DNA of 47,669 bases from Pandoraea sp. (GTDB lineage Bacteria > Pseudomonadota > Gammaproteobacteria > Burkholderiales > Burkholderiaceae), in assembly GCF_004297875.1 (NCBI RefSeq), contig NZ_SCSK01000055.1, positions 1 to 47,669 on the forward strand, read 5' to 3'. Made by a program: the position numbers and the translations under genes. Shown piece by piece: positions 16,665-24,224 of this stretch (position 1 is the stretch's first letter; each line of letters begins with the position of its first letter). The notes beneath the pieces are model-generated. The model was not told the origin of the DNA and ran no database searches. It was given only the letters and a program-made list of their open reading frames with translations.

Positions 16665-18259
16665 GACGACTCTCCCAATACGGCCGACTTGCCGAGCAGT
16701 GACATCAACAACCAGGAACCGCCAAGCGAGATCCCGACCAGCAGGGCTGCGTAGGGGGCTGCTGCGGCGAACGCCAGCGTCGATGTATCGACCCATACTT
16801 GCGTGGCCAGCGTCTGCGTGCCGATCGGTGCCAGCAGCAAGGTGGTGGTCAGTTCGGTGACCACCGAGATAAACACGAGCGCGGCTGCCGCACCCAGGCC
16901 CGGGCCAATCAGCGGCAGGAGCACGCGTCGCGCCACCTGGTGCCAACGCAAGCCGAGCGAGCGGGCGACGTCCTCCAGGCGCGGCTGCACCTGCGTCAGG
17001 GCGGCGCGCACGCCGACCAACGCCAGCGGCAGAAACAGGATCGCGTAGGTCACGATGAGCAGCAGCGTGCTCTGGTACAGCGGCAACAGCACGCGCACCG
17101 CGAGCGAGACGATGGCCAGCGCCAGCACGATGCCGGGCATGCCTTGCGAGAGATAGGCGGTGCGCTCGAGCAGCACCGCGAAACGGCCGGGAAAGCGAAC
17201 CAGCAGGAAACTCAGCGGCAGCGCCAGGAGCGTGGTGAGCAGGGCGCCGGCCAGGCCGAAGCGCAGCGATGCCAGTGTCGCGCCGAGCAGGTCTTGCCAT
17301 GAATTGTCGGTCGGCGAAATGGCCGCCGAGTTGTGCTGCGTGAGCCAGTAGCCGGTCATGCCCAGTGGCACGCCGAGCGTTATCAGCACCAGTGCCGCGC
17401 ACAGCGCTACCACCAGCCAGCGCGCGGCGCCCAGATCGTAGCGCGTCACGGCACGCCGCACGCCGCGGCCGGCGCGATCGTAACGAGTGGCGCCGCGGAC
17501 CCGCCATTCGGCCACCAGACAGACCAGGCACAAGGCAAGCAGCAGGCAGGCCAGCATGGCCGCGCCCAGTCCGTCGAAGCCGGCCCGGTATTCAGCGTAA
17601 ATTTCTGTGGTGAAAGTGCGAAAACGCAACAGCGCAAAGGCACCGAATTCGGCCAGCACCCCGAGCGCGACCATCAGCATGCCGCCCAGCAATGCCGGCC
17701 GCAGTTGCGGCAGAACCACGCGCAGGAAGCAGCGCCACGCGCCGCACCCGAGCGAGCGCGCAGTCTCTTCCAGGCTGGGATCGAGCCCGCGCAGAGCCGC
17801 TGCCACCGGCAGCATCACCAGTGGATAGTAGGCGCTGGTGACCACCAGCAGCGCGCCGGCAAAGTCCTGCAGCGACTGACTCAGCGACACCCAGGCGTAG
17901 CTGGTGATGAAAGCCGGCACCGCGAGCGGGGCGGCCAGCAACACTGCCCAGATGCGCCGGCCAGGCAAAAGCGTTCGTTCGACGAACCATGCAGCGGCGG
18001 TGCCCACGATGGCGCTCAGGACCGTGGCAGCCATGACGATGGTCAGGGTGTTTACCAGCAGCTCGCCCACCAGCGGCCGCCATAGCAATTCAATTGCTTG
18101 CGCGCGGCCGGCGCGCATGGCCTGCGCGACGATGAACAGCAATGGCACCAGTACGAGCGACGCGCTGAGCGTGGCGACCGCCAACAGGCCGCGCGGCGCG
18201 CGGCGCATGCCGCCGGCCGCTTGGGCGGTCTCGAACGCGGTGCCAGGCAGTGCGCTCAT
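16661..18259 (-). CDS. fbpB: Fe(3+) ABC transporter permease
   Basis: A 532-residue membrane protein with two tandem permease halves, about 12 membrane segments, and an EAA loop in each half (EETARSLGCGAWRC and LEDVARSLGLRWHQVA). This fused form is typical of FbpB/AfuB-class ferric permeases, where one chain forms the whole channel. Its start overlaps the fbpA stop by one base, and its stop overlaps the fbpC start by four, showing a tightly coupled operon. Confidence 0.92.
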   Translation of the reverse strand: MSALPGTAFETAQAAGGMRRAPRGLLAVATLSASLVLVPLLFIVAQAMRAGRAQAIELLWRPLVGELLVNTLTIVMAATVLSAIVGTAAAWFVERTLLPGRRIWAVLLAAPLAVPAFITSYAWVSLSQSLQDFAGALLVVTSAYYPLVMLPVAAALRGLDPSLEETARSLGCGAWRCFLRVVLPQLRPALLGGMLMVALGVLAEFGAFALLRFRTFTTEIYAEYRAGFDGLGAAMLACLLLALCLVCLVAEWRVRGATRYDRAGRGVRRAVTRYDLGAARWLVVALCAALVLITLGVPLGMTGYWLTQHNSAAISPTDNSWQDLLGATLASLRFGLAGALLTTLLALPLSFLLVRFPGRFAVLLERTAYLSQGMPGIVLALAIVSLAVRVLLPLYQSTLLLIVTYAILFLPLALVGVRAALTQVQPRLEDVARSLGLRWHQVARRVLLPLIGPGLGAAAALVFISVVTELTTTLLLAPIGTQTLATQVWVDTSTLAFAAAAPYAALLVGISLGGSWLLMSLLGKSAVLGESS

Positions 18260-19302
18260 CAGAGCAAGCCGGCCTGCCGCAGCAGCTTGCCAGCCTCGCT
18301 ATCATCGCCCAGTTTCTCGACGCTGAGCGCAGGCGGCTGCAGTTGCGCGAACGGCTTGAGCAACGGGTCGGGCGACACGCCCGGGCGCAGCGGATATTCG
18401 AAATCGATCCGGCTCTTGGCCATCAGTTCCTGTCCGCGCCGGCTAACAAGATAAGCGACGAACTTTTGGGCAAGCGCAGGCTGGTGCGAACTCTTGAGCA
18501 CGGCCGCGCCAGAGACGTTGATCAGTGCGCCGACATCGCCGTGACCAAAATGATAGATCTGACTGTGGGTGCCCTTGTCGCCAAGTTCGGTATGCAGGCG
18601 CGCCCAATAGTAGCTGTTGATAATGCCGGTGGCGACAGCGCCACGATTGACCGCGGCCACCACTCCCTCGTCGTCGTCGAAGAGTTGCGCGTTGGCCTTC
18701 AGGCCCTTGAGCCAGTCGAGCGCGGCGGCCTGCCCCTTGAGCGCCACCACGGCGCTGACCAGCGGCAGGAAGTCGGCGTCGGTGGGGGCGATGGCCACCT
18801 TGCCCTTCCACGCGGGTTTGGCCAGATCCATCAGGGAGGCTGGCATCTGCGCAGGCTTGATCAACGCCGGGTTATAGGCCAGCACGTTCTCGCGCGCGAG
18901 AACGCCGACCCACTCGTTTTGCGCCGAACTGTAGCGAGCCGGCACGGCCTGCATGGTGGCGGGGTCCAGCTTGGCCAGCAGTCCTTTTTCCTGCAGACGC
19001 ATCAACTCCGGCGAATTCTCCGTGAAATACACGTCGGCTGGCGAATGCGATCCCTCGGCCAGCAGTTGCGATGCGATTTCAGGCCCTTCACCACTGTGAA
19101 TGCGTACGGCGACACCCGATGCCTTTTCGAAGTCCGCGGCCAGCAATTTGACCAACTGTTCGTGCTGGGCGCTATATAGCGTGAGCGTCGGCGCGGCATG
19201 CGCGGCGCCAACGGAGCTCAGCGCGACGCCGGCGCTCAGAATGCCCAGCCGGGCGGTGCGGGTAAAAGACGCCAGCTTGCGCGCCAGCCAATGACTACTC
19301 AT
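18259..19302 (-). CDS. fbpA: Fe(3+) ABC transporter periplasmic binding protein
   Basis: A 347-residue exported binding protein with a signal peptide ending near AAHA. The mature start LTLYSAQHEQLVKLL and the tandem tyrosines in INSYYWARLH are characteristic of FbpA/IdiA-type ferric binding proteins, where such tyrosines ligate Fe(III). GGAGG lies six bases before ATG 19302. It follows the OprB-type porin gene on the same strand, separated by a GC-rich hairpin, and a Fur-like site stands ahead of that porin. Free Fe(III) or an iron chelate is the expected ligand. Confidence 0.9.
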   Translation of the reverse strand: MSSHWLARKLASFTRTARLGILSAGVALSSVGAAHAAPTLTLYSAQHEQLVKLLAADFEKASGVAVRIHSGEGPEIASQLLAEGSHSPADVYFTENSPELMRLQEKGLLAKLDPATMQAVPARYSSAQNEWVGVLARENVLAYNPALIKPAQMPASLMDLAKPAWKGKVAIAPTDADFLPLVSAVVALKGQAAALDWLKGLKANAQLFDDDEGVVAAVNRGAVATGIINSYYWARLHTELGDKGTHSQIYHFGHGDVGALINVSGAAVLKSSHQPALAQKFVAYLVSRRGQELMAKSRIDFEYPLRPGVSPDPLLKPFAQLQPPALSVEKLGDDSEAGKLLRQAGLL

Positions 19303-19340
19303 GACAAACCTCCATCGAACACCATCACTGTGATGCCGCG

Positions 19341-19372
19341 GCGCGGCGCCGCTTCTGATTCCGGCGCCGCGC
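19341..19372 (-). repeat. GC-rich inverted repeat between porin and fbpA
   Basis: GCGCGGCGCC (19341-19350) and GGCGCCGCGC (19363-19372) form a perfect ten-bp stem with a 12-base loop and no U-tract. It lies between the porin stop and the fbpA start, so it may protect or attenuate the transcript. The same two arms recur at 40729-40754. Confidence 0.5.
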
Positions 19373-19389
19373 GCAGCGTAAATCCCGGC

Positions 19390-20826
19390 TCAAAAGGCGA
19401 TACTGGTGCGCACACCCACGACGAAGGTGTTGCCGATTTTCTGCGTCGGGTTGTTCGGATCGACGATGCCGCCACCTACGTTGAAGGTGTATTGCGCATC
19501 GGCCTGCAGTTGCCACCACGGCGCGACCTGGTACTGGTAAGTCGCCTCGACGAATGTCTCGTCGCTGCGCACTGGCGAAAAGCCCCCGTTGATGCTCGCC
19601 GTGGCCCGGTCGAGCGCGACCGCGTGGTTGCCGACCTTGGCATACCCCACGCCGATGCCGGCGCTGTCGTTGTCGCGTCCGGGCAGCGGCGCATGCATCA
19701 CCAGGCCGGCGTTGGCGCTGAAGCTGATCGGATTGCGATCGCCCGGCGCGCCCATCACGCGGGTGAAGAAATTCACCGAGCGCGCGCTGGTCGGACTCTC
19801 GCGCCAGATCATCTGGTCGACGATCCCATAGAGGCTGTAGTTGCCCCGGTGCGCATAGCCGATGCCGTTGCTTTGCGGGCTGGCCAGCGACACGCCGTTG
19901 GTGTCGAAGCCCTGGTCGGCGAAGCGGTTGGTGTTATACCACACGCCTATTTTGTAGACCCCTGGCAATCCGCTCGAGGCGCCGCCGTCGGCCGGATTCA
20001 GGTTGTATTGCAGCTCGCCGATCCACAGCGCGCCGTTATGCAGGTTGAATTTGGTGCCGGAGCCGTCGATTTTCTGGGAGTCCTGGCTGGGTGTCGCGCC
20101 AGTGGAGTTGCCGTCGAATACGCCCGCCAACGCGGTCAGGTTGTTCGCCAGCTTGTAGCTCACACGCACGCCGAGCGCCGAGAGCGGATAGGCTGGCCCG
20201 CCCGAGGGCATGTCGTAGGACGGCACGGTGGGCCAGCCGAACATGGTGTTGACGAACAGGCCAAGACTCGGACTGTTCATGAATTCCTGATCCAGGCTTT
20301 GCTGGCCGACGCGGATGCTCATGCGGTCATTCAGTAACGACTGCTGATACCACAGCTCCCACAACCGCGTCGTGTCATCCGCCTCGATGCCGCTGGCGGT
20401 CTGGATACTGCCGAGGTAATTCGGGCTGAGATTGCGTCCGTGAATCTGCAGCGCGCTGATGTTGAAGGTGCCCCCGGCCCAGCCGAAGGCCTTCTGCGTA
20501 TCGACCTGCACGGTCGCCGTGGTGAGACCATCGTAGGTGCCGCCGCGCCGGATGCCACCGCGCAAATTGTTCAGGTATTCGCTGGTCTCGTTCAGGCTGA
20601 AAGTCACGCCGTATCGGGCCAGCGCGGGGCGGATGCCCCACATGTCGCCCAGCAGCGTCTGGCGCGTCCAGAGATCGTTCTGTGCGGGCGCGCTTGCGTT
20701 GCCGGTGTCCGCCGCATGGGCGAGCAGGGGGCTTGCCAAGGTGCCGGCCCATACCCCGCTCAAAATGATCTTGCGCAACATCCCCGCGTGAAGCGATAGC
20801 CGGTTCAGAGGCTTATCGAAGGTCAT
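19390..20826 (-). CDS. OprB-family carbohydrate-type porin
   Basis: A 478-residue outer-membrane protein with a signal peptide (about residues 1-39, ending near LLAHA). The sequence then shows LWTRQTLLGDMWGIRPALARYGV, the opening of OprB-family porins, followed by barrel strands and a final FVVGVRTSIAF. ATG 20826 is favoured; an in-frame ATG at 20853 is possible. OprB porins usually pass sugars, but position upstream of fbpABC and a Fur-like box point to use in iron-compound uptake. Its substrate is not known. Confidence 0.85.
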   Translation of the reverse strand: MTFDKPLNRLSLHAGMLRKIILSGVWAGTLASPLLAHAADTGNASAPAQNDLWTRQTLLGDMWGIRPALARYGVTFSLNETSEYLNNLRGGIRRGGTYDGLTTATVQVDTQKAFGWAGGTFNISALQIHGRNLSPNYLGSIQTASGIEADDTTRLWELWYQQSLLNDRMSIRVGQQSLDQEFMNSPSLGLFVNTMFGWPTVPSYDMPSGGPAYPLSALGVRVSYKLANNLTALAGVFDGNSTGATPSQDSQKIDGSGTKFNLHNGALWIGELQYNLNPADGGASSGLPGVYKIGVWYNTNRFADQGFDTNGVSLASPQSNGIGYAHRGNYSLYGIVDQMIWRESPTSARSVNFFTRVMGAPGDRNPISFSANAGLVMHAPLPGRDNDSAGIGVGYAKVGNHAVALDRATASINGGFSPVRSDETFVEATYQYQVAPWWQLQADAQYTFNVGGGIVDPNNPTQKIGNTFVVGVRTSIAF

Positions 20827-21144
20827 CAGTGAAATTTCCTTTCGTTGAGTCATTAACGGCGCGCCATGAGTTTATCTGCGGGGACATTGTGAGCGCACGG
20901 GCAAACCGCGAAATCAATGTAAATGTAAATGAGATTGATTCGCGGCCACGGGAAGGTTACGCCGAAATCAGATGTCTTTCAAGCGAATCCATGCAATCAA
21001 AGGGGCGATAAGCGACCGAATTGTCCGCCGTGCATGCATCGGCACGGACAACTACGAAACAGCGGTCTAGCCAAGGGCGCACACGTCGCCTAACTTTTAG
21101 TCTCACCCTCCCGGCAACGTCGATTTGATTGAAGGAGTGCCATT
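20827..21144. other. Intergenic region between the porin and the unknown gene
   Basis: No gene is seen. It carries the Fur-like box within a larger dyad (20906-20945), close to the porin promoter, and the AT-richer leader of the unknown gene with its GAAGGAG site at 21131-21137. Confidence 0.5.
20906..20945. promoter_or_regulatory. Candidate Fur box inside a long dyad
   Basis: AAATGAGATTGATTCGC (20927-20943) differs at two positions from the common beta-proteobacterial Fur pattern AAATGAGAATGATTCTC, and two AAATGT hexamers precede it. The whole stretch is framed by CCGCGAAATCAAT (20906-20918) and ATTGATTCGCGG (20934-20945), near-perfect inverted copies. It lies 80-120 bases upstream of the porin-fbpABC block. 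Confidence 0.55.
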
Positions 21145-22140
21145 TTGTCCCTATCCCCGATTTCCGCTCGTGCGATCCCCGGCGATTATTCTCCCTATGA
21201 CGTCGGAGCCGCTGATTTATCGAAGGCTCAAAGCGATCTCAAGCAATTGAGCGCGCTCAAGGTGACCGCCAATGACTACAAGGACGCCAACGCGACGCAT
21301 GGCTGGTGGGGGCTTTTCAACGGGTTTTCCGATAAGTCGGCCAAGCAGGCGCTGATCAATCGTCAGACTGCCCTGGAAGACGACGCCTCGAAGCATCTCT
21401 TCAATGTGGCTGCCGCCAATGAGCGTGGGCAGCTTTCGCCCGCGATGCTCAACGAGGCGCAGGGCCTTGTCGCTCAACTCAAGGATCGGCTGGCGCAGGA
21501 CTACACGAATGCGTCGAGCACCGACACCGTCAGCAACAGTGTGCTGCACGTTAGCCAATACAGCCAGACGGCATACGATCGTGCCAACCCCGATGAAGAG
21601 CACAACCTGCAGGGCGCGCTGGCCGGCGGCAATCAGCCCGATGCGATCGGTCTTGCAGGGACCCCGGCTTTTATGAGCCAAGTGTCGGCGCTCGACAAGA
21701 CGATCACGAACGATGTCAGCGCTTATCAAAACGGCGCGACGCCAGCGATACGCGACGCGGCCAAGGCCCGCCTGGCGGGCCCCGATTCCGCCGCGCTGGC
21801 GGATTTTTTCGACCAGATCGACAAGCAGACCGGCTTCGTTTCCATGACGAATGGCATCAGCGGCCCCAAGATCGCATCGCTGCCCGACGGCGATCCGCAA
21901 AAAGACGCTTACGTTCAGCAGTACAGCGATTTGATCAATCTGGTGCGCGGCAACGGCTCGCTGGAGCGCGACAATCAAATGCTCGCTCATGCGCTGGGTG
22001 GCAAGCTCGATAAAGAGCCACCCATACGGGCGCCAATGACGCGTCGCTCGATACCTATGAAAAAGTTGAACTGGTCGCGGACCAGAGAAGTGCGCGGCGC
22101 GCCGGACGGCATCGGAAATGCCCGACTGTCGAGCCAATAG
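21145..22140 (+). CDS. Unrecognised protein, probably frameshifted near its 3' end
   Basis: A 331-residue open frame that I do not recognise. GAAGGAG (21131-21137) is well placed for a TTG start at 21145, and no ATG is near. It has no signal peptide or membrane segment; it is rich in Ala, Asp, Gln and Ser and looks helical, with a Ser-containing N-terminus. From about 22017 the frame shifts in character: the -1 frame reads ATHTGANDASLDTYEKVELV, which continues the style of the preceding protein, whereas the annotated tail is Arg-rich. A single-base loss near 22012-22020 would explain this; the alternative frame runs to 22292. A secreted effector is conceivable but unsupported. Confidence 0.5.
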   Translation: MSLSPISARAIPGDYSPYDVGAADLSKAQSDLKQLSALKVTANDYKDANATHGWWGLFNGFSDKSAKQALINRQTALEDDASKHLFNVAAANERGQLSPAMLNEAQGLVAQLKDRLAQDYTNASSTDTVSNSVLHVSQYSQTAYDRANPDEEHNLQGALAGGNQPDAIGLAGTPAFMSQVSALDKTITNDVSAYQNGATPAIRDAAKARLAGPDSAALADFFDQIDKQTGFVSMTNGISGPKIASLPDGDPQKDAYVQQYSDLINLVRGNGSLERDNQMLAHALGGKLDKEPPIRAPMTRRSIPMKKLNWSRTREVRGAPDGIGNARLSSQ

Positions 22141-22370
22141 CACCGGTTGGTCGGCTTGCTGACGCCGGCCGCGAGAGCGATCGGCTTATCGCTCGCCGCT
22201 CGCCGCGCTGCGGCCGTCTCGGCAAAGACGGTCTGGGCGTCCCCGCCGAGGGCAGCCGGCACGGTATCCATTTGCATGAAGTCGATGAGTGATCGTAAAT
22301 AGAAAATCATGTAAAACAATGGCATAAGTTTTTGATCTGAAGTAAATTGCCTGAATTTCTATGTAACTCG

Positions 22371-23453
22371 ATGCATATGAAAAGACTGGCGATTTATCCG
22401 CAATTGCGTTTGCGCCTGGCCGACGGGGAGCAATCGCTCGAGCGCCTGGTAGCGCTGCTGGAGAGCGTGGAGAGTCACGGCAATCTGCAGGCGGCCAGCC
22501 AGCAACTCGGCCTGTCGTATCGCGGCGCCTGGGGCCACTTGAAAGATGCCGAACAAGCATTCGGCGTACCCCTGCTCGAGACCGCGCGCGGGCGAGGCGC
22601 GCAACTCACTGAATTTTCGCGCCGGCTGATTTGGGGCGAAAAGCGCTTGCTGGCGCGTTTGGGGCCATTGCTCGAGACCATGGCCTCGGAGTTGCAACAT
22701 GAACTGGACGAAGCGGTTGCCGATCTGACCCCGCAATTGCGTGTGTTTGCCAGTCATGGCATGGCGGTGGCCGCACTCGCCGAGTTTGCCGCACGCACCG
22801 AGGTGCCGCTGGACATCAGCTATCGGGGCAGTATGGAGGCGGTGGCCGCGCTGGCGCGCGGCGAGTGTGAGATGGCCAGCTTTCACATGCCCCTGGGGGA
22901 ATTTGCGAAGCCCGTGCTGGCACATTACGCGTCGTTGATCAGAGGTAAATCCTACATGCTGGCCGACGTCGCCTCGCGCAGTCTCGGGCTGATCGTTGCG
23001 CGTGGCAATCCGCATGGCATCCGTTCATTCGACGATCTGCCGGGCAGCCCGCTACGCTTCGCCAACCGGGAGCGGGGCTCGGGCACGCGGATCATTTTCG
23101 ACTTGCTGCTGGCAAAAACCGGCCACGGACCGGCGTCGATCCGCGGCGTCGATACGGTCGAACTCACTCATGCCGCAGTCGCTGCCTATATTGCCAGCGG
23201 CAAGGCGGATGCCGGATTGGGCATCGAGGCGTCGGCCGCGCAATTCGACCTCGATTTCCTGCCGATCCTGACCGAGCGCTACAGTCTGATCTTTCCCGCC
23301 GACGCGATGGATAACCCAAGCGTGGCCGCGTTGCTGGCGATTATGCAGAGCACCGCCTACCAGAAGGCCGTGGCCGCCATTCCGGGCTACAGTTGCCGCG
23401 ACACCGGCAAAGTTACCCTGCTTGCCGACATCTTTCCCGAACTTGCGAGCTGA
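22371..23453 (+). CDS. One-component regulator: ModE-type HTH plus periplasmic-binding-like domain
   Basis: A 360-residue regulator. Residues about 10-95 match the N-terminal DNA-binding domain of ModE (QAASQQLGLSYRGAWGHLKDAEQAFGVPLLET). The C-terminal 230 residues resemble a molybdate/PBP-like ligand domain (RGSGTRIIFDLLLAKTG). It is followed in the same direction by the fds operon, whose enzyme needs a molybdenum cofactor, so it is probably that operon's regulator, with a role like FdsR; the ligand could be molybdate, formate or another small molecule. ATG 22377 is an equally possible start. Confidence 0.8.
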   Translation: MHMKRLAIYPQLRLRLADGEQSLERLVALLESVESHGNLQAASQQLGLSYRGAWGHLKDAEQAFGVPLLETARGRGAQLTEFSRRLIWGEKRLLARLGPLLETMASELQHELDEAVADLTPQLRVFASHGMAVAALAEFAARTEVPLDISYRGSMEAVAALARGECEMASFHMPLGEFAKPVLAHYASLIRGKSYMLADVASRSLGLIVARGNPHGIRSFDDLPGSPLRFANRERGSGTRIIFDLLLAKTGHGPASIRGVDTVELTHAAVAAYIASGKADAGLGIEASAAQFDLDFLPILTERYSLIFPADAMDNPSVAALLAIMQSTAYQKAVAAIPGYSCRDTGKVTLLADIFPELAS

Positions 23454-23488
23454 ACGAGGAAGGAATTTCTCGCAATCAGCAAAATATG

Positions 23489-23512
23489 AAAAAAAATGCG
23501 ATTGAAAATCGC
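23489..23512 (-). terminator. Terminator-like hairpin facing the minus strand
   Basis: GCGATT-GAA-AATCGC (23498-23512) is preceded on the plus strand by eight A residues (23489-23496). On the minus strand this is a hairpin plus U-tract. No minus-strand gene is seen nearby, so it would only stop antisense transcription. Confidence 0.35.
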
Positions 23513-23550
23513 GCAGCTTCACCGCTTTAAGTTGTCGTAAGCAAGCCGAT

Positions 23551-23727
23551 CAAATATTTGGCGGCAGGCTTTTCGGCGAGAAAATTACTATAATTTCAGC
23601 GGTGTAGCCAATTATTTCACGGGATAGGTAGTTTCCCTAGGATTGAAAGAAATCCGAAATTCCTCTACTGTTCGGTACGTGATATATCAGAAAACGCCGA
23701 GATTAAATATGCAGAAATTTGCATATT
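23551..23727 (+). promoter_or_regulatory. fds operon control region with three palindromes
   Basis: This AT-rich region before fdsG contains CAAATATTTG (23551-23560), a -10-like TATAAT (23589-23594) without a good -35, TGATATATCA (23680-23689), and AATATGCA-N6-TGCATATT (23706-23727). The weak -35 suggests an activator. The last palindrome ends 20 bases before the fdsG start and would overlap the leader. Confidence 0.45.
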
Positions 23728-23747
23728 AACGCGCCGGAGATAAAAGC

Positions 23748-24224
23748 ATGGCCCCACAATCGTCTGAAACATTGCTGCCCGTGATCGAGCGGTACGCCGG
23801 CAAGCCGGCCTCGCTACTGGTGCTGCTGCATGAATTGCAGGATCTCGCCGGCTACGTGCCTCCCGAGCTGGTGCCGCAAATCGCCAGCAGACTCAATCTT
23901 TCGCGCGCCGAAGTGCATGGTGTGCTGACCTACTACCATGACTTTCGCGACAGTGCGCCGCCGCGAGTGGTGGTCAAGCTGTGCCGCGCCGAGGCATGCC
24001 AAAGCATGGGTACCGAGGCGTTGGCCGCGCATATCGAAGCACACACCGGTTGCCAGTTCGACGGCAAGCGCGACGCGGCACTCGGGCTCGAATCGGTTTA
24101 TTGCCTGGGGCAATGCGCGCAGTCCCCGGCGTTGCTCATCAACGACCGGCTGTATGCGAAAGTGACGCCGGCCAAATTCGATACCATTCTGGCCCGCGCA
24201 CAGGAAGAAGGAGCTTCGGCATGA
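23748..24224 (+). CDS. fdsG: NAD-dependent formate dehydrogenase, gamma subunit
   Basis: A 158-residue NuoE-like subunit that carries a [2Fe-2S] cluster in a thioredoxin-like fold. The cluster cysteines are seen in CRAEACQSMG and CLGQCAQSPA. It opens with a helical domain containing LLHELQDLAGYVPPEL. GGAG precedes ATG 23748, and the stop overlaps fdsB by four bases (ATGA). In FdsABG-type enzymes this subunit pairs with FdsB to move electrons to NAD+. Confidence 0.94.
   Translation: MAPQSSETLLPVIERYAGKPASLLVLLHELQDLAGYVPPELVPQIASRLNLSRAEVHGVLTYYHDFRDSAPPRVVVKLCRAEACQSMGTEALAAHIEAHTGCQFDGKRDAALGLESVYCLGQCAQSPALLINDRLYAKVTPAKFDTILARAQEEGASA

Noticed and set aside
21145..22140. Type III secretion effector
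   Set aside because: The Ser-containing N-terminus and lack of a signal peptide would fit, but there are no secretion genes nearby and no recognised effector domain.
21987..22325. A 112-codon minus-strand open frame overlapping the end of the unknown gene
   Set aside because: Part of it looks protein-like, but there is no start signal or known motif, and the plus-strand frame has a strong ribosome-binding site.
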